From Pseudomonadaceae bacterium (GTDB lineage Bacteria; Pseudomonadota; Gammaproteobacteria; Pseudomonadales; Pseudomonadaceae), in the NCBI GenBank assembly GCA_019745275.1, contig JAIETJ010000012.1:1-64000 (forward strand): a DNA stretch of 64,000 nucleotides, written 5' to 3'. Numbering within the stretch: the first letter of the stretch is position 1; the number at the start of each line of letters is the position of its first letter. The notes beneath the pieces were generated by a model. That model was not told the origin of the DNA, searched no databases, and was given only the letters and a program-made list of their open reading frames with translations. Shown in pieces: positions 15,855 through 25,719 of the stretch. The translations under genes and the position numbers were made by a program.

Positions 15855-18283
15855 CACAACTCCGAAAGGGGGGTAAGCGCTGGGCTTGCGCGGGTCAGGC
15901 GTAAGGCGTTGAGGACTACCAGTAATGAACTGAGTGACATCCCCAGTGCAGCCCAGAGCGGCGTTACCCAACCGAAGGCGGCAAATGGCAGAATTAAGCC
16001 ATTGTACAAGCAAGCCCAGAGCAGATTCTCGCGGATAATCCGGCGCGTGCGTTTGGCCAGGGCGAAGGCGTCAATCAGGCTGGTCAAACGGTTGGATAAC
16101 AGCACCGCGTCGGCACTGGTTTTGGCCAGGTCGGTGGCCGAACCCATGGCGATGCTGATGTCAGCAGCGGCCAGCACCGGCACATCGTTAACACCATCGC
16201 CGAGCATCAGTACTCGCCGGCCTTGCGCGTGTAATTGCTGCAGTACCGCGAGTTTGTCGGCAGGAGTTAAGCCGCCGCGAGCGTCGCTAATGCCCAGTTC
16301 AGCGGCCACTTGGGCAACCATCGGCGAGCTGTCGCCAGACAATAAAAGGGTCTGCCAGCCTCGGGCGCGGCAGGCGTCGAGCAAGGCGGGCGCATCGCTG
16401 CGTAAACGGTCATCGAGCACCAGCCACGCCAATGGCTCTTGCTCGTCGCCCAGCAAGAGCCATTGGCCTTGTTCACCGACAATTGCTGGTGCGGCATAGT
16501 CACTTAATGCGGCAACAAAAGCTGGCTGGCCGATACGCAGGCGCCGGCCATTAACCCAGCCTTCTAAACCTCGTCCTGGCTCGCTGATAACCTGCTCGGC
16601 GCTCAGGCTTGATTGGCCAAAAGCCCGGGCTATCGGATGCTCCGAGCGGTTTTCTAAGGCCGCCGCCAATTCTAAGCACTGCACGCTGTCGAGTGCGCCC
16701 AAGGTTTGCACGTGGCCTAAGGTCAGGCGGCCTTCGGTCAGCGTGCCGGTTTTGTCGAAAATTACCGTGTCGATTTGATTTAAACCGTCGAGCACGTGCC
16801 CGCGGGTCAGCAGCAAACCCAGCTTGTGCAGGCTGCCGGTCGCCGCGGTGAGGGCAGTTGGGGTGGCCAGTGATAGGGCGCAGGGGCAGGTGGCCACCAA
16901 CAAGGCCAGCACAATCCAAAAAGCTCGCTGCGGATCAAGTTGCCACCAGAGCAAACCGACTACGGCAGCGGTGCTCAGCACTATCAGTAAAAACCATTGT
17001 GCGACCCTATCGGCCAGTTGCGCCAACCGGGGTTTTTCGGCTTGTGCGCGCTCCAGTAAGCGGACAATGGCCGACAGCCGAGTGGCGTTGCCCAAAGCTT
17101 GGACTTGCACGGTTAGCGGGCCTTCGACATTTAAGGTGCCGGCGCTGACGTGCTCGCCGATGCCGCGCGGTAGCGGTAGGTATTCGCCGGTCAGCAGTGA
17201 CTCATCGATACTCGACTGGCCGCTGATAATCAGCCCGTCGGCCGCTAACATGCAGCCGGGTGGCACCAAAATATGCTCCCCAAGTTGCAGTTCGCTGATT
17301 AGTATCCGCGTGCTTTGCCCCTGCGCATCGAGCCGCAAACAGGACGCCGGCAACAAATTAACCAGTTGGGCGGTGGCCTCTGCCGTGCGCTCGCGGGCGC
17401 GGCGCTCCAAGTAACGGCCCGTCAGCAGGAACAAGGCAAACATGCCCACCGCATCAAAATACAACTCGCCATGTTGGAATACGGTGGACCAGATGCCGGC
17501 CACGTAGGCACCGCCAATTGCCAGTGAGACTGAAACGTCCATGGTTAGGTGGCGGGTGCGTAGATCGCGCAGTGCGCCTTTGAAGAAGTCACCGCAGCAG
17601 TAAAAAACAATCGGCGTGGTTAAAAACAAACTGACCCAGCGCAGGATGATATCCAGTTCGCGGCTCAGATCGAGATTGAACTCTGGCCAGGTGGCCATGC
17701 TGGCCATCATCACTTGCATCCACAACATGCCGGCTACGCCCAGTTGGCGCAGAGCACGGCGGTTCTCACTGGCCAGTTGGGCGCTGGCACGATCGGGCTG
17801 ATACGGGTGAGCGGCATAACCGATGTTGCGCAGGGTTTTTAGTAGCTGGCTGAGCGGCAGCTGTTCGGCGTTCCAACTCAGGTATAGGCGATGGTTGGAC
17901 AGGTTTAGATTGGCGGCACTGACGGCACTGAGACTGCGCAGGTGCTTCTCGATCAGCCAGCCACAGGCGGCGCAACTGATGCCCTCAATCAGCAAGCAGG
18001 TACTGCTCTGTTCGCCTTGATGCTGGACAAAGTCCTGCTGCACGTCACTGCGATCGTACAAGGCCAGTTCATCGGCCAGCGCCTGCGGGAAGGCGTCTGG
18101 GTTGGCGGAGGGTTCGCTGCGGTGCTGGTAGTAACTCTCTAAACCGCCGCTAACGATGGCCTCGGCTACCGCAGTGCAACCCGGGCAGCACATCGCGCGC
18201 ATCTCGCCAAGTACGCGCGCTTGAAAGCGCTCACCGGTGAGAACCGGCAAGCCGCAGTGGTAGCAGGGGGTCGGATAGGACAT
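15854..18283 (-). CDS. ccoI: CcoI copper-translocating P1B-type ATPase
   Basis: This 809-residue copper ATPase is thought to export copper to the periplasm for the CuB centre of cbb3 oxidase. In order: an N-terminal Cys-rich segment (CYHCGLPV, CCPGC), a heavy-metal domain with CAACGW near residue 105, transmembrane helices, the actuator domain, the metal-binding CPC in ATCPCALSLATP, the phosphorylation site DKTGTLTEG, and MLGDGVNDVPVLAAAD near the end. It sits 11 bp downstream of ccoH and overlaps ccoS. The CcoI rather than CopA assignment rests on this context and the N-terminal Cys pattern. Confidence 0.96.
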   Translation of the reverse strand: MSYPTPCYHCGLPVLTGERFQARVLGEMRAMCCPGCTAVAEAIVSGGLESYYQHRSEPSANPDAFPQALADELALYDRSDVQQDFVQHQGEQSSTCLLIEGISCAACGWLIEKHLRSLSAVSAANLNLSNHRLYLSWNAEQLPLSQLLKTLRNIGYAAHPYQPDRASAQLASENRRALRQLGVAGMLWMQVMMASMATWPEFNLDLSRELDIILRWVSLFLTTPIVFYCCGDFFKGALRDLRTRHLTMDVSVSLAIGGAYVAGIWSTVFQHGELYFDAVGMFALFLLTGRYLERRARERTAEATAQLVNLLPASCLRLDAQGQSTRILISELQLGEHILVPPGCMLAADGLIISGQSSIDESLLTGEYLPLPRGIGEHVSAGTLNVEGPLTVQVQALGNATRLSAIVRLLERAQAEKPRLAQLADRVAQWFLLIVLSTAAVVGLLWWQLDPQRAFWIVLALLVATCPCALSLATPTALTAATGSLHKLGLLLTRGHVLDGLNQIDTVIFDKTGTLTEGRLTLGHVQTLGALDSVQCLELAAALENRSEHPIARAFGQSSLSAEQVISEPGRGLEGWVNGRRLRIGQPAFVAALSDYAAPAIVGEQGQWLLLGDEQEPLAWLVLDDRLRSDAPALLDACRARGWQTLLLSGDSSPMVAQVAAELGISDARGGLTPADKLAVLQQLHAQGRRVLMLGDGVNDVPVLAAADISIAMGSATDLAKTSADAVLLSNRLTSLIDAFALAKRTRRIIRENLLWACLYNGLILPFAAFGWVTPLWAALGMSLSSLLVVLNALRLTRASPALTPLSEL

Positions 18284-18294
18284 CTACAGAGCGA

Positions 18295-18795
18295 TCATTG
18301 ACCCAGTTGCACAGATGAGCCTGTCACTAGGGTTTCTTCTTCAAACAGGCGCCAATCTTTACCGCCTTCTTGGCCGATCAGTTCGACAAAACGGCGGCCT
18401 TGCACGCTGTCTTGCATATTGCCGCGATACAGATTGCCTTCGGCAGGCTGCATTACGATGCGTCGATCTTTTTCTGGCTGGGTCGGCGAGATCAGGCTCA
18501 AGCTCAATTGCGCTGGACGACTGTTGCCGGTCAGCGTTAGTTCGGCGATTCCCGACTCGTCATCAAAGCTGACGTTGGCAGTCAGTTGTAATTGTTTCGC
18601 GAGTTTTTCGCGGTCGAGTGCGGTGTTGATACCTTTGCCGGCATCGTAGTAGTTGTCGACCACCAAGCTGTCACCCTTGAGGATCGACACGGTTAGCAAT
18701 GACAGGCCCAAGACCACTGACAAGGCTAATAAAGAAATCATAAACCAAGGCCAAAACTGCTTGTACCAAGGTGTAACAGGGATTTGCGCGTGCAT
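18295..18795 (-). CDS. ccoH: cbb3 oxidase assembly protein CcoH (FixH family)
   Basis: This 166-residue protein has one N-terminal transmembrane helix (about residues 15-38) and a periplasmic FixH domain, including the conserved DNYYDAGKGIN segment right after the helix. CcoH associates with cbb3 oxidase during assembly. It lies between ccoG (28 bp upstream) and ccoI (11 bp downstream) in the ccoGHIS order. Confidence 0.94.
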   Translation of the reverse strand: MHAQIPVTPWYKQFWPWFMISLLALSVVLGLSLLTVSILKGDSLVVDNYYDAGKGINTALDREKLAKQLQLTANVSFDDESGIAELTLTGNSRPAQLSLSLISPTQPEKDRRIVMQPAEGNLYRGNMQDSVQGRRFVELIGQEGGKDWRLFEEETLVTGSSVQLGQ

Positions 18796-18823
18796 ATAGA
18801 TCTCTAATTAAAAGTGCGTAGAT

Positions 18824-20239
18824 TTAACGAACGCTGGGGCCGATAAAACGGCTATCTGCGTCGTTTCTGATTGTTGGAGCATCTATAGCCTGTACGCTAA
18901 AGCTGATGGCGTTGGCGCTGGAGGGGAGCTTCTCCGGTTCGATAGACAGCTCTACCGGAATCGACAGCACCTCGCCGGCCACGGCCAGTACTTCGCGTTT
19001 GCCGCTATAAATCAAGCCATCAATGCCGCTGGCTTCGATGCGGTAGCTATGGTCGGCTTGGTCCTTATTCATGATTTTTATGGTGTAGACGTTTTCAATC
19101 AAGCCTTCTTGGTTCTCGCGAAACAGCAGGCGGTCTTTAATCACATCCAGTTGTACCAACGGGCGGATGCTCACGGCGTAGGCAAACATGCCCATCATCA
19201 CCACCAGCGCGACGGCATAGCCAATCAATCGCGGGCGCAACAAGTGGGTTTTTTGCCCCGACAAGTTGTGCTCAGTCGTGTAACTAATCAGCCCTTTGGG
19301 GTAGTTCATTTTTTCCATGATGCTGTCGCAGGCATCGATACACGCGGCGCAACCGATACACTCAAATTGCAAGCCGTCGCGTATGTCGATCCCGGTTGGA
19401 CACACCTGAACGCACATAGTGCAATCGATGCATTCACCTAAACCCTCTGCCTTAAAATCGGCAGTTTTCTTGCGTGGGCCGCGATGTTCGCCGCGACGCG
19501 GGTCGTAGGAGACGATTAAGGTATCTTTATCGAACATCACGCTTTGAAAGCGCGCGTACGGGCACATATAAATACACACTTGCTCACGCAGCCAGCCAGC
19601 GTTGCCATAGGTGCCAAGGGTGAACAGGCCTATCCAGAAATACGCCCAACCATCTGCGCTGCCGTTTAACAACTCAGGAATAAGATCCTTGATTGGTGCG
19701 AAGTAGCCGACAAAGGTCAGTCCGGTGGCAAGGCCGATTAGTAACCACAAGGTGTGTTTGGCGGTTTTGCGCAATAATTTGTCTCGACTCATAGGTGCTT
19801 TGTCGAGCTTGATGCGTTGGTTGCGGTCGCCTTCGGTGACCTTCTCACACCACATGTAAATCCATGTCCAAACGCTTTGTGGGCAGGTATAGCCACACCA
19901 CACGCGGCCGGCATACACGGTAATAAAAAATAGGCCAAAGGCACAGATGATCAGTAGCCAAGACAGCAGCATGAAATCTTGCGGCCAGAACGTGGCGCCA
20001 AAAATATAAAATTTGCGACCAGGTAAATCCCACCAAATGGCTTGGCGGTCGCCCCAGTCGAGCCAAACGGTGCCAAAGTACAGAAGAAATAACCACGCCC
20101 CGCCGGCCATGCGGATGTTACGGAACAGTCCGGTAAAGGCGCGTGTGTAATTGGTCGCACGACTGGCATACAGGTCAATCGAAGTTGAGCCTTTCGCCGG
20201 CGTTGGGGTGACATCTTTGAGTGGGATTTGTTGGTTCAT
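18824..20239 (-). CDS. ccoG: cbb3 oxidase accessory protein CcoG, polyferredoxin-like
   Basis: CcoG is an inner-membrane protein with two 4Fe-4S motifs, reported as a cupric reductase for cbb3 copper delivery. Here it has about 471 residues with several N-terminal helices, GRVWCGYTCPQSVW, REQVCIYMCPYARFQ and the ferredoxin motifs CIDCTMCVQVCP and CIGCAACIDAC, then a periplasmic Ig-like FixG C-terminal domain. I place the start at the ATG at 20239 (MNQQIPLKD), where homologues I recall begin. The track start at 20317 adds 26 residues; neither has a strong ribosome-binding site. It is separated from ccoP1 by a terminator, so it has its own promoter. Confidence 0.93.
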   Translation of the reverse strand: MNQQIPLKDVTPTPAKGSTSIDLYASRATNYTRAFTGLFRNIRMAGGAWLFLLYFGTVWLDWGDRQAIWWDLPGRKFYIFGATFWPQDFMLLSWLLIICAFGLFFITVYAGRVWCGYTCPQSVWTWIYMWCEKVTEGDRNQRIKLDKAPMSRDKLLRKTAKHTLWLLIGLATGLTFVGYFAPIKDLIPELLNGSADGWAYFWIGLFTLGTYGNAGWLREQVCIYMCPYARFQSVMFDKDTLIVSYDPRRGEHRGPRKKTADFKAEGLGECIDCTMCVQVCPTGIDIRDGLQFECIGCAACIDACDSIMEKMNYPKGLISYTTEHNLSGQKTHLLRPRLIGYAVALVVMMGMFAYAVSIRPLVQLDVIKDRLLFRENQEGLIENVYTIKIMNKDQADHSYRIEASGIDGLIYSGKREVLAVAGEVLSIPVELSIEPEKLPSSANAISFSVQAIDAPTIRNDADSRFIGPSVR

Positions 20240-20383
20240 TGCGGCATACCACGGTAGTGGATAAATGCCCCAGCTCGATGCGGTTGGGGTCGTGAGCACT
20301 GGCTCAGAAATGATCATACGCCTGCGGCAAATAGGCCGCGATGCGACCTATGGTCACTTCTGGTGCATTGCTAACCATTAAAG

Positions 20384-20414
20384 CAAAACGGCGCCAGGTT
20401 TTGCCTGACGCCGC
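20384..20414 (-). terminator. Terminator of ccoNOQP-1
   Basis: On the minus strand CGGCGTCAGG pairs with CCTGGCGCCG (one G-U) around a 5-nt loop and is followed by TTTTGCTTT. It lies 25 bp after ccoP1 and separates this operon from ccoGHIS. Confidence 0.82.
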
Positions 20415-20438
20415 TCAATACTTCAGTCCGCGAATAGC

Positions 20439-21368
20439 TTACTTCGTGGCTTTTTCTGCATGTGAAAGGCTGTACACGTATGCCGCGAGCAAATGCACCT
20501 TGTCGTCACCGAGGAAGGTTTTTTGCGCGGGCATAACGCCTTGACGACCATAACGAATGGTTTGTTGCAGTTGAGCAAAGCTGGTGCCGTAGATAAACGC
20601 GGCTGGGTTGCTCAGGTTAGGTGCGCCCATAGCAGGTGTGCCGTGACCTTGTGGGCCGTGGCACGCAACACAGTTGCCAGCAAACAGCTTTTTACCGGCT
20701 TCGATGTCCGCTTTGTTGCCCTCTGGCAATTTACGGCCAGCTATTTCAGTCAGCACATAAGCCGAGACGTTGCTTACGCCAGCATCACCCAGCACTTCAA
20801 GCCAAGCCGGCATGACCGCGTGGCGACCCGCTAGAAGGGTGGTTTTGATGGTTTCGGGCTCGCCGCCCCAGCGCCATTCAGCGTCGGTTAGGTTGGGGAA
20901 ACCATAGGCGCCCTTGGCATCGGAACCGTGACAAACCGAGCAGTTGCTGGCAAACAGGCGACCGCCCATTTTCAACGCTTGCGGGTCTTTGGCTACTTCG
21001 CTGATAGGCATGGCAGCATATTTGGCGTACAGCGGACCGTACTCCTTATCGCCTTTGTCCATCTCGCGCTCGTACTGCTTAACCGCAGTCCAGCCGCCTT
21101 CATAGCCCGGGAAAATACCCGTCCACTTACCCATGCCCGGATACAGCACGAGATAACCAACAGCAAAAATGATGGTTAGGATAAACAGCATAAACCACCA
21201 CTTCGGCAGTGGATTATCCAGCTCTTGAATGCCATCAAATGAGTGCTCGAGGGTTTCCTCGGTGGCCTCAGGGCGTTGCCCTTTACGGGTTGAAAGCACT
21301 AACCAGATCAACCCAATAATGGTACCGCTGGTCAGCAGTGTTATGTACCAACTCCAAAAAGTGGTCAT
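20439..21368 (-). CDS. ccoP: cbb3 oxidase subunit CcoP, copy 1
   Basis: CcoP is the membrane-anchored dihaem cytochrome c that passes electrons to CcoO/CcoN. It has 309 residues: two N-terminal hydrophobic segments (about residues 5-26 and 57-76), then two cytochrome c domains with CSVCH (Cys143) and CVACH (about Cys231), each with a later Met ligand region. It overlaps ccoQ by 4 bp. It is very close to the copy in the second operon and is the last gene of ccoNOQP-1. Confidence 0.97.
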   Translation of the reverse strand: MTTFWSWYITLLTSGTIIGLIWLVLSTRKGQRPEATEETLEHSFDGIQELDNPLPKWWFMLFILTIIFAVGYLVLYPGMGKWTGIFPGYEGGWTAVKQYEREMDKGDKEYGPLYAKYAAMPISEVAKDPQALKMGGRLFASNCSVCHGSDAKGAYGFPNLTDAEWRWGGEPETIKTTLLAGRHAVMPAWLEVLGDAGVSNVSAYVLTEIAGRKLPEGNKADIEAGKKLFAGNCVACHGPQGHGTPAMGAPNLSNPAAFIYGTSFAQLQQTIRYGRQGVMPAQKTFLGDDKVHLLAAYVYSLSHAEKATK

Positions 21369-21550
21369 TCGCTCTTACTCCTGGAAGCTTGTTCTTCGCG
21401 TTTTTCAGCTTCGGTTTGGTCGGCAAAGGGCAAGTTAGCCGCTTCATCGAAGCTGGCTTTGCGTCTGCTGCTATAGGCCCAGAGGCAGACGCACGTGAAT
21501 GCGACTACCACCAGTACGGTTCCAATACCCCGGAGGGTGCCGATATCCAT
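21365..21550 (-). CDS. ccoQ: cbb3 oxidase subunit CcoQ, copy 1
   Basis: This is a 61-residue single-helix subunit (helix about residues 9-27) with the family tail [19 protein letters not shown]. CcoQ stabilises the complex. It is translated between ccoO (5 bp gap) and ccoP (4-bp overlap). The tail after LPFADQT differs from copy 2. Confidence 0.93.
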   Translation of the reverse strand: MDIGTLRGIGTVLVVVAFTCVCLWAYSSRRKASFDEAANLPFADQTEAEKREEQASRSKSE

Positions 21551-21555
21551 ATGCC

Positions 21556-22170
21556 TTACCGCTTGTTCTTAATGATGGTGCCAAGAGACTGCAGGTAAGC
21601 CACTAGCGCTTCCATTTCAGTTTTGCCTTTAACGGCGTCTTTAGCTCCAGCGATGTCGGCGTCGGTGTATGGCACGCCTAAGGTACGCATAGCCTGCAAC
21701 TTGGTGGCGGTGTTTTCGCCATCTAGCTTGTGCTCAACCAGCCATGGATATGCCGGCATGATCGACTCAGGCACCACGTTGCGTGGGTTGTACAGGTGGG
21801 CACGATGCCAGTCGTCTGAGTAGCGACCGCCAACCCGAGCCAGGTCTGGCCCGGTACGCTTGGAGCCCCAAAGGAATGGGTGATCCCAAACGCTTTCACC
21901 AGCGACCGAGTAGTGACCGTAGCGCTCGGTTTCTGCGCGAAACGGGCGAATCATCTGCGAGTGGCAACCGACGCAGCCTTCACGGATGAAAATGTCGCGG
22001 CCTTCATGCTGAAGGGCGGTGCGTGGCACCATGCCTTCAACTGGGGTGTTGGTGACGTCTTGGAAGAACAGCGGGACGATTTGTACCAAGCCGCCGATGC
22101 TGACGGCCAACACCATTAATACGGCCATCAGGCCGATGTTTTTCTCAATGATCTCGTGCTTGCTACTCAT
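21556..22170 (-). CDS. ccoO: cbb3 oxidase subunit CcoO, copy 1
   Basis: CcoO is the membrane-anchored monohaem cytochrome c subunit. It has 204 residues with one N-terminal helix and the haem site CVGCHSQM near residue 62. The start overlaps the ccoN stop (TGATG). It is nearly identical to copy 2, with only a few substitutions. Confidence 0.97.
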   Translation of the reverse strand: MSSKHEIIEKNIGLMAVLMVLAVSIGGLVQIVPLFFQDVTNTPVEGMVPRTALQHEGRDIFIREGCVGCHSQMIRPFRAETERYGHYSVAGESVWDHPFLWGSKRTGPDLARVGGRYSDDWHRAHLYNPRNVVPESIMPAYPWLVEHKLDGENTATKLQAMRTLGVPYTDADIAGAKDAVKGKTEMEALVAYLQSLGTIIKNKR

Positions 22171-23612
22171 CAGTGGCTCGCCTCTACAGTGAACTGGGCT
22201 GCGGCTTCACATTCAGCCGGTTTAGCCGCACGCACGGTGCGCCAGGTGTTGTAAGCCATAAACAGCATGCCGGAGAAGAAGATCGCGCCGCCTAGTGCAC
22301 GGACGATGTAGCCAGCATGGCTCGCCTCTACGGACTCAACAAAGGAGTAAGTGAGAGTGCCGTCTTCGTTGACTGCGCGCCACATCAGGCCCTGGGTAAT
22401 ACCGTTCACCCAAAGTGCCGCGATGTACAGCACGGTGCCGATGGTGGCTAACCAGAAATGCAGGTTGATCAGCGCAACGCTGTGCATTTGCTCGCGGCCA
22501 TAAACCTTCGGGATCAGGTGATAGAGCGCGCCGATCGAAATCATGGCTACCCAGCCCAAAGCCCCAGCGTGTACGTGACCAATGGTCCAGTCGGTGTAGT
22601 GCGACAGGGCGTTAACGGTTTTGATCGCCATCATCGGACCTTCAAAGGTCGACATGCCGTAGAACGCCAAAGACACGACCAAGAAGCGCAGGATCGGGTC
22701 GCTGCGCAGCTTATGCCAGGCGCCCGAGAGGGTCATCATGCCGTTGATCATGCCGCCCCAGCTCGGCGCCAGCAGAATCAATGACATGGCCATGCCCAAG
22801 CTTTGCGCCCAGTCCGGCAGTGCTGTGTAGTGCAGGTGGTGCGGGCCGGCCCAGATGTACACGGTGATCAGGGCCCAGAAGTGCACGATCGACAGGCGAT
22901 ATGAGTAAATCGGACGCTCTGCTTGCTTAGGTACGAAGTAGTACATCATCCCCAAGAAACCGGCAGTCAGGAAGAAACCCACTGCGTTATGGCCGTACCA
23001 CCACTGGATCATGGCATCGGTCGCACCGGCATATACCGAGTAAGACTTAAACATGCTAACCGGGATCGCCATGTTGTTGACGATGTGCAGCAGTGCCACG
23101 GTGAGTATGAAACCGCCGAAGAACCAGTTGCCCACATAAATGTGCGACATTTTGCGCTTAACGACAGTGCCAAAAAACAATATGGCATAGCTGACCCAAA
23201 CTACGGCGATCAGAATGTCGATCGGCCATTCCAGTTCGGCATACTCTTTCGATGAGGTAAGGCCCATCGGCAGGGTAATGGCAGCCAGCACAATGACCGC
23301 TTGCCAGCCCCAAAATACAAACGAGGCGAGGGTGTCGGAAATTAAGCGGGTTTGCGAGGTGCGTTGCACCACGTACAAAGATGTTGCCATCAAGGCGCAA
23401 CCACCAAAGGCGAAAATCACCGCGTTGGTGTGCAGGGGGCGGAGGCGGCCGAAGCTTGCCCAAGGTAAGTCGAAGTTAAGTTCTGGCCACACAAGCTGTG
23501 AGGCGATCAGAACACCCATACCCATACCCACGATTCCCCAAATCACCGTCATAATGGCGAATTGGCGAACCACCTTATAATTATAAGCAGTCGGACTTAT
23601 TGCTGAGCTCAT
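22170..23612 (-). CDS. ccoN: cbb3 oxidase catalytic subunit CcoN, copy 1
   Basis: CcoN is the haem-copper catalytic subunit, reducing O2 at a haem b3-CuB site and pumping protons. It has 480 residues and about twelve helices. Haem and copper ligand regions are visible: [32 protein letters not shown] and [14 protein letters not shown]. It is first in ccoNOQP-1, nearest ccoGHIS, and corresponds by position to the P. aeruginosa cco-1 operon, which is expressed broadly. No Anr box lies upstream; a sigma70-like promoter does. A central 257-bp stretch matches ccoN2 with a single mismatch. Confidence 0.98.
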   Translation of the reverse strand: MSSAISPTAYNYKVVRQFAIMTVIWGIVGMGMGVLIASQLVWPELNFDLPWASFGRLRPLHTNAVIFAFGGCALMATSLYVVQRTSQTRLISDTLASFVFWGWQAVIVLAAITLPMGLTSSKEYAELEWPIDILIAVVWVSYAILFFGTVVKRKMSHIYVGNWFFGGFILTVALLHIVNNMAIPVSMFKSYSVYAGATDAMIQWWYGHNAVGFFLTAGFLGMMYYFVPKQAERPIYSYRLSIVHFWALITVYIWAGPHHLHYTALPDWAQSLGMAMSLILLAPSWGGMINGMMTLSGAWHKLRSDPILRFLVVSLAFYGMSTFEGPMMAIKTVNALSHYTDWTIGHVHAGALGWVAMISIGALYHLIPKVYGREQMHSVALINLHFWLATIGTVLYIAALWVNGITQGLMWRAVNEDGTLTYSFVESVEASHAGYIVRALGGAIFFSGMLFMAYNTWRTVRAAKPAECEAAAQFTVEASH

Positions 23613-23664
23613 GCGTTTTGTTCCACGGTTAATGGATTTTTCTGAGGACTAAAAATCGGCCGCA

Positions 23665-23693
23665 AGTATGGGCAAAGCGGTAGGTCATTGCAA
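23665..23693 (-). promoter_or_regulatory. Candidate promoter of ccoNOQP-1, with palindrome over the -35
   Basis: On the minus strand TTGCAA (23693-23688) and CATACT (23670-23665) are 17 bp apart and about 55 bp before ccoN1. The -35 is inside the perfect palindrome TCATTGCAATGA (23685-23696), which could be an operator. This lies in the 348-bp gap 23613-23960, whose other notable content is the palindrome at 23879-23895. Confidence 0.5.
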
Positions 23694-23878
23694 TGAGCAA
23701 GACCAGTAAAATCGGGCTTTACAGCCTTGCAGTATGAACTTTATAGGCTCGATTGATGTCCCTCGGTGGCGCATTCAACTCCCGAGTAACCCCGTAAAGG
23801 GCAGGGAATTGCCGCACAGTGCTGAGCATTGGCGACCTTGGTGAGCGTAGTCGATTTATGTGCAGGCAGGCGAGATGG

Positions 23879-23895
23879 TGCGACACTCTGTCGCA
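23879..23895. promoter_or_regulatory. RegA/PrrA/RoxR-like palindrome between the cco operons
   Basis: TGCGACACTCTGTCGCA is a perfect 7-bp inverted repeat around CTC. Read as TGCGAC-N5-GTCGCA it fits the pattern I recall for RegA/PrrA response regulators, whose Pseudomonas homologue is RoxR. It is about 270 bp upstream of ccoN1 and 66 bp after ccoP2. No U-tract follows, which argues against a terminator. Confidence 0.45.
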
Positions 23896-23960
23896 TTATG
23901 GCGGGGATGAATATCCAGCTGACACTTCCTTGTGCCGTTGCTGTGGGGTTTAAACCATTA

Positions 23961-24902
23961 CTAGTGCGCTGAAGTTGTCTTTCCGTCAGCTATTGATAGG
24001 CTCAATACATAGGCCGCCAGTAGATGCACCTTGTCGTCACCGAGAAAGGTTTTTTGCGCTGGCATAACGCCTTGACGGCCATAGCGAATGGTTTGTTGCA
24101 GTTGCGCAAAGCTGGTGCCGTAAATAAACGCGGCTGGGTTGCTCAGGTTAGGTGCGCCCATCGCGGCAACACCGTGACCTTCTGGGCCGTGACAGGCAAC
24201 ACAATTAGTGGCGAACAACTTTTTACCAGCTTCGGTGTCAGCTTTGTTGCTTTCTGGCAGTTTACGGCCAGCAATTTCAGTCAGTACATAGGCTGAGACG
24301 TTGCTCACGCCGGCATCGCCCAACACTTCACCCCAAGCTGGCATTACTGCGTGGCGACCGCCGAGCAGCGTGGTTTTAATTGCTTCGGCATCGCCGCCCC
24401 AGCGCCATTCACCGTCGGTTAGGTTGGGAAAGCCATAGGCGCCCTTGGCATCGGAACCGTGGCAGACTGAGCAGTTGCTGGCAAACAGGCGGCCGCCCAT
24501 TTTCAGCGCTTGCGGGTCTTTGGCTACTTCGCTAATGGGCATGGCAGCATATTTGGCATAGAGCGGGCCGTACTCCTTGTCACCTTTGTCCATCTCGCGC
24601 TCGTACTGCTTAACCTGAGTCCAGCCACCTTCATAGCCCGGGAAGATGCCGGTCCATTTACCCATGCCTGGGTACAGTATTAGGTAGCCGATTGCGAAAA
24701 TAATCGTGCCGATAAACAGCATAAACCACCACTTAGGCAGTGGGTTGTCGTACTCCTCGATACCGTCGAAGGAGTGCCCCAAAGTTTGCTGGGTTTCGCT
24801 TTTGTGGGTTTCGCTCTTGCGCGTTGAAAACACCAGCCAGAGCAGCCCAATAATGGTGCCGCTGGTCAGTAGCGTTATGTACCAGCTCCAAAAACTACTC
24901 AT
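23961..24902 (-). CDS. ccoP: cbb3 oxidase subunit CcoP, copy 2
   Basis: This is the dihaem cytochrome c subunit of the second cbb3 oxidase, 313 residues, with the same layout as copy 1: two N-terminal hydrophobic segments, then CSVCH and CVACH haem motifs. It differs from copy 1 mainly in the linker after the first helix (a repeated SETHKSET stretch) and at the C-terminus. It overlaps ccoQ2 by 4 bp and ends the operon. I see no clear terminator after it. Confidence 0.97.
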   Translation of the reverse strand: MSSFWSWYITLLTSGTIIGLLWLVFSTRKSETHKSETQQTLGHSFDGIEEYDNPLPKWWFMLFIGTIIFAIGYLILYPGMGKWTGIFPGYEGGWTQVKQYEREMDKGDKEYGPLYAKYAAMPISEVAKDPQALKMGGRLFASNCSVCHGSDAKGAYGFPNLTDGEWRWGGDAEAIKTTLLGGRHAVMPAWGEVLGDAGVSNVSAYVLTEIAGRKLPESNKADTEAGKKLFATNCVACHGPEGHGVAAMGAPNLSNPAAFIYGTSFAQLQQTIRYGRQGVMPAQKTFLGDDKVHLLAAYVLSLSIADGKTTSAH

Positions 24903-25099
24903 GTGTTGTTACTCCTGCAAACGTGTGCTTGGCGTTTTTCAGCGTCAGTTTGGTCGGCAAAGGGCAAGTTAGCCGCTTCATCGAAGCTGGCCTTGCGTCT
25001 GCTGCTGTAGGCCCAGAGGCAGACGCACGTGAATGCGACTACCACCAGTACGGTTCCAATCCCCCGTAGGGTGCCTATGTCGATAAAAGAAGAGGGCAT
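24899..25099 (-). CDS. ccoQ: cbb3 oxidase subunit CcoQ, copy 2
   Basis: This 66-residue single-helix subunit is almost identical to copy 1 through LPFADQT, but has five extra N-terminal residues (MPSSF) and a different tail. It lies 5 bp after ccoO2 and overlaps ccoP2. Copy 1 begins at the Met aligned with the Ile of this copy's IDIGT, so the N-terminal extension is specific to this copy. Confidence 0.92.
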   Translation of the reverse strand: MPSSFIDIGTLRGIGTVLVVVAFTCVCLWAYSSRRKASFDEAANLPFADQTDAEKRQAHVCRSNNT

Positions 25100-25104
25100 A
25101 TGCC

Positions 25105-25719
25105 TTACCGCTTGTTCTTAATGATGGTGCCAAGCGACTGCAGGTAAGCCACTAGCGCTTCCATTTCAGTTTTGCCTTTGACGGCGTCTTTAGCTCCAGC
25201 GATGTCGGCGTCGGTGTATGGCACGCCTAAGGTGCGCATAGCCTGTAGCTTGGTGGTGGTGTTTTCGCCATCTAGCTTGTGTTCAACCAGCCATGGATAC
25301 GCCGGCATGATCGACTCAGGCACCACGTTGCGCGGGTTGTACAGGTGGGCACGATGCCAATCATCCGAGTAGCGACCGCCAACCCGAGCCAAGTCCGGCC
25401 CGGTACGCTTGGAGCCCCACAGGAAGGGGTGATCCCAGACGCTTTCACCGGCGACCGAGTAATGCCCATAACGCTCGGTTTCCGCGCGGAATGGGCGAAT
25501 CATCTGCGAGTGGCAACCGACGCAACCTTCACGGATGAAAATGTCGCGCCCTTCATGTTCCAGAGCGGTGCGTGGCACCATGCCTTCAACTGGGGTGTTG
25601 GTGACGTCTTGGAAGAACAGCGGGACGATCTGTACCAAGCCGCCGATGCTGACGGCCAACACCATTAACACGGCCATCAGGCCGACGTTTTTCTCAATGA
25701 TTTCGTGCTTGCTGCTCAT
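25105..25719 (-). CDS. ccoO: cbb3 oxidase subunit CcoO, copy 2
   Basis: This is the monohaem cytochrome c subunit of the second cbb3 oxidase, 204 residues with CVGCHSQM. The ORF-track start at 25761 runs back into ccoN2; the ATG at 25719, overlapping the ccoN2 stop as TGATG exactly as in copy 1, is correct. It is nearly identical to copy 1 at DNA and protein level. Confidence 0.97.
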   Translation of the reverse strand: MSSKHEIIEKNVGLMAVLMVLAVSIGGLVQIVPLFFQDVTNTPVEGMVPRTALEHEGRDIFIREGCVGCHSQMIRPFRAETERYGHYSVAGESVWDHPFLWGSKRTGPDLARVGGRYSDDWHRAHLYNPRNVVPESIMPAYPWLVEHKLDGENTTTKLQAMRTLGVPYTDADIAGAKDAVKGKTEMEALVAYLQSLGTIIKNKR

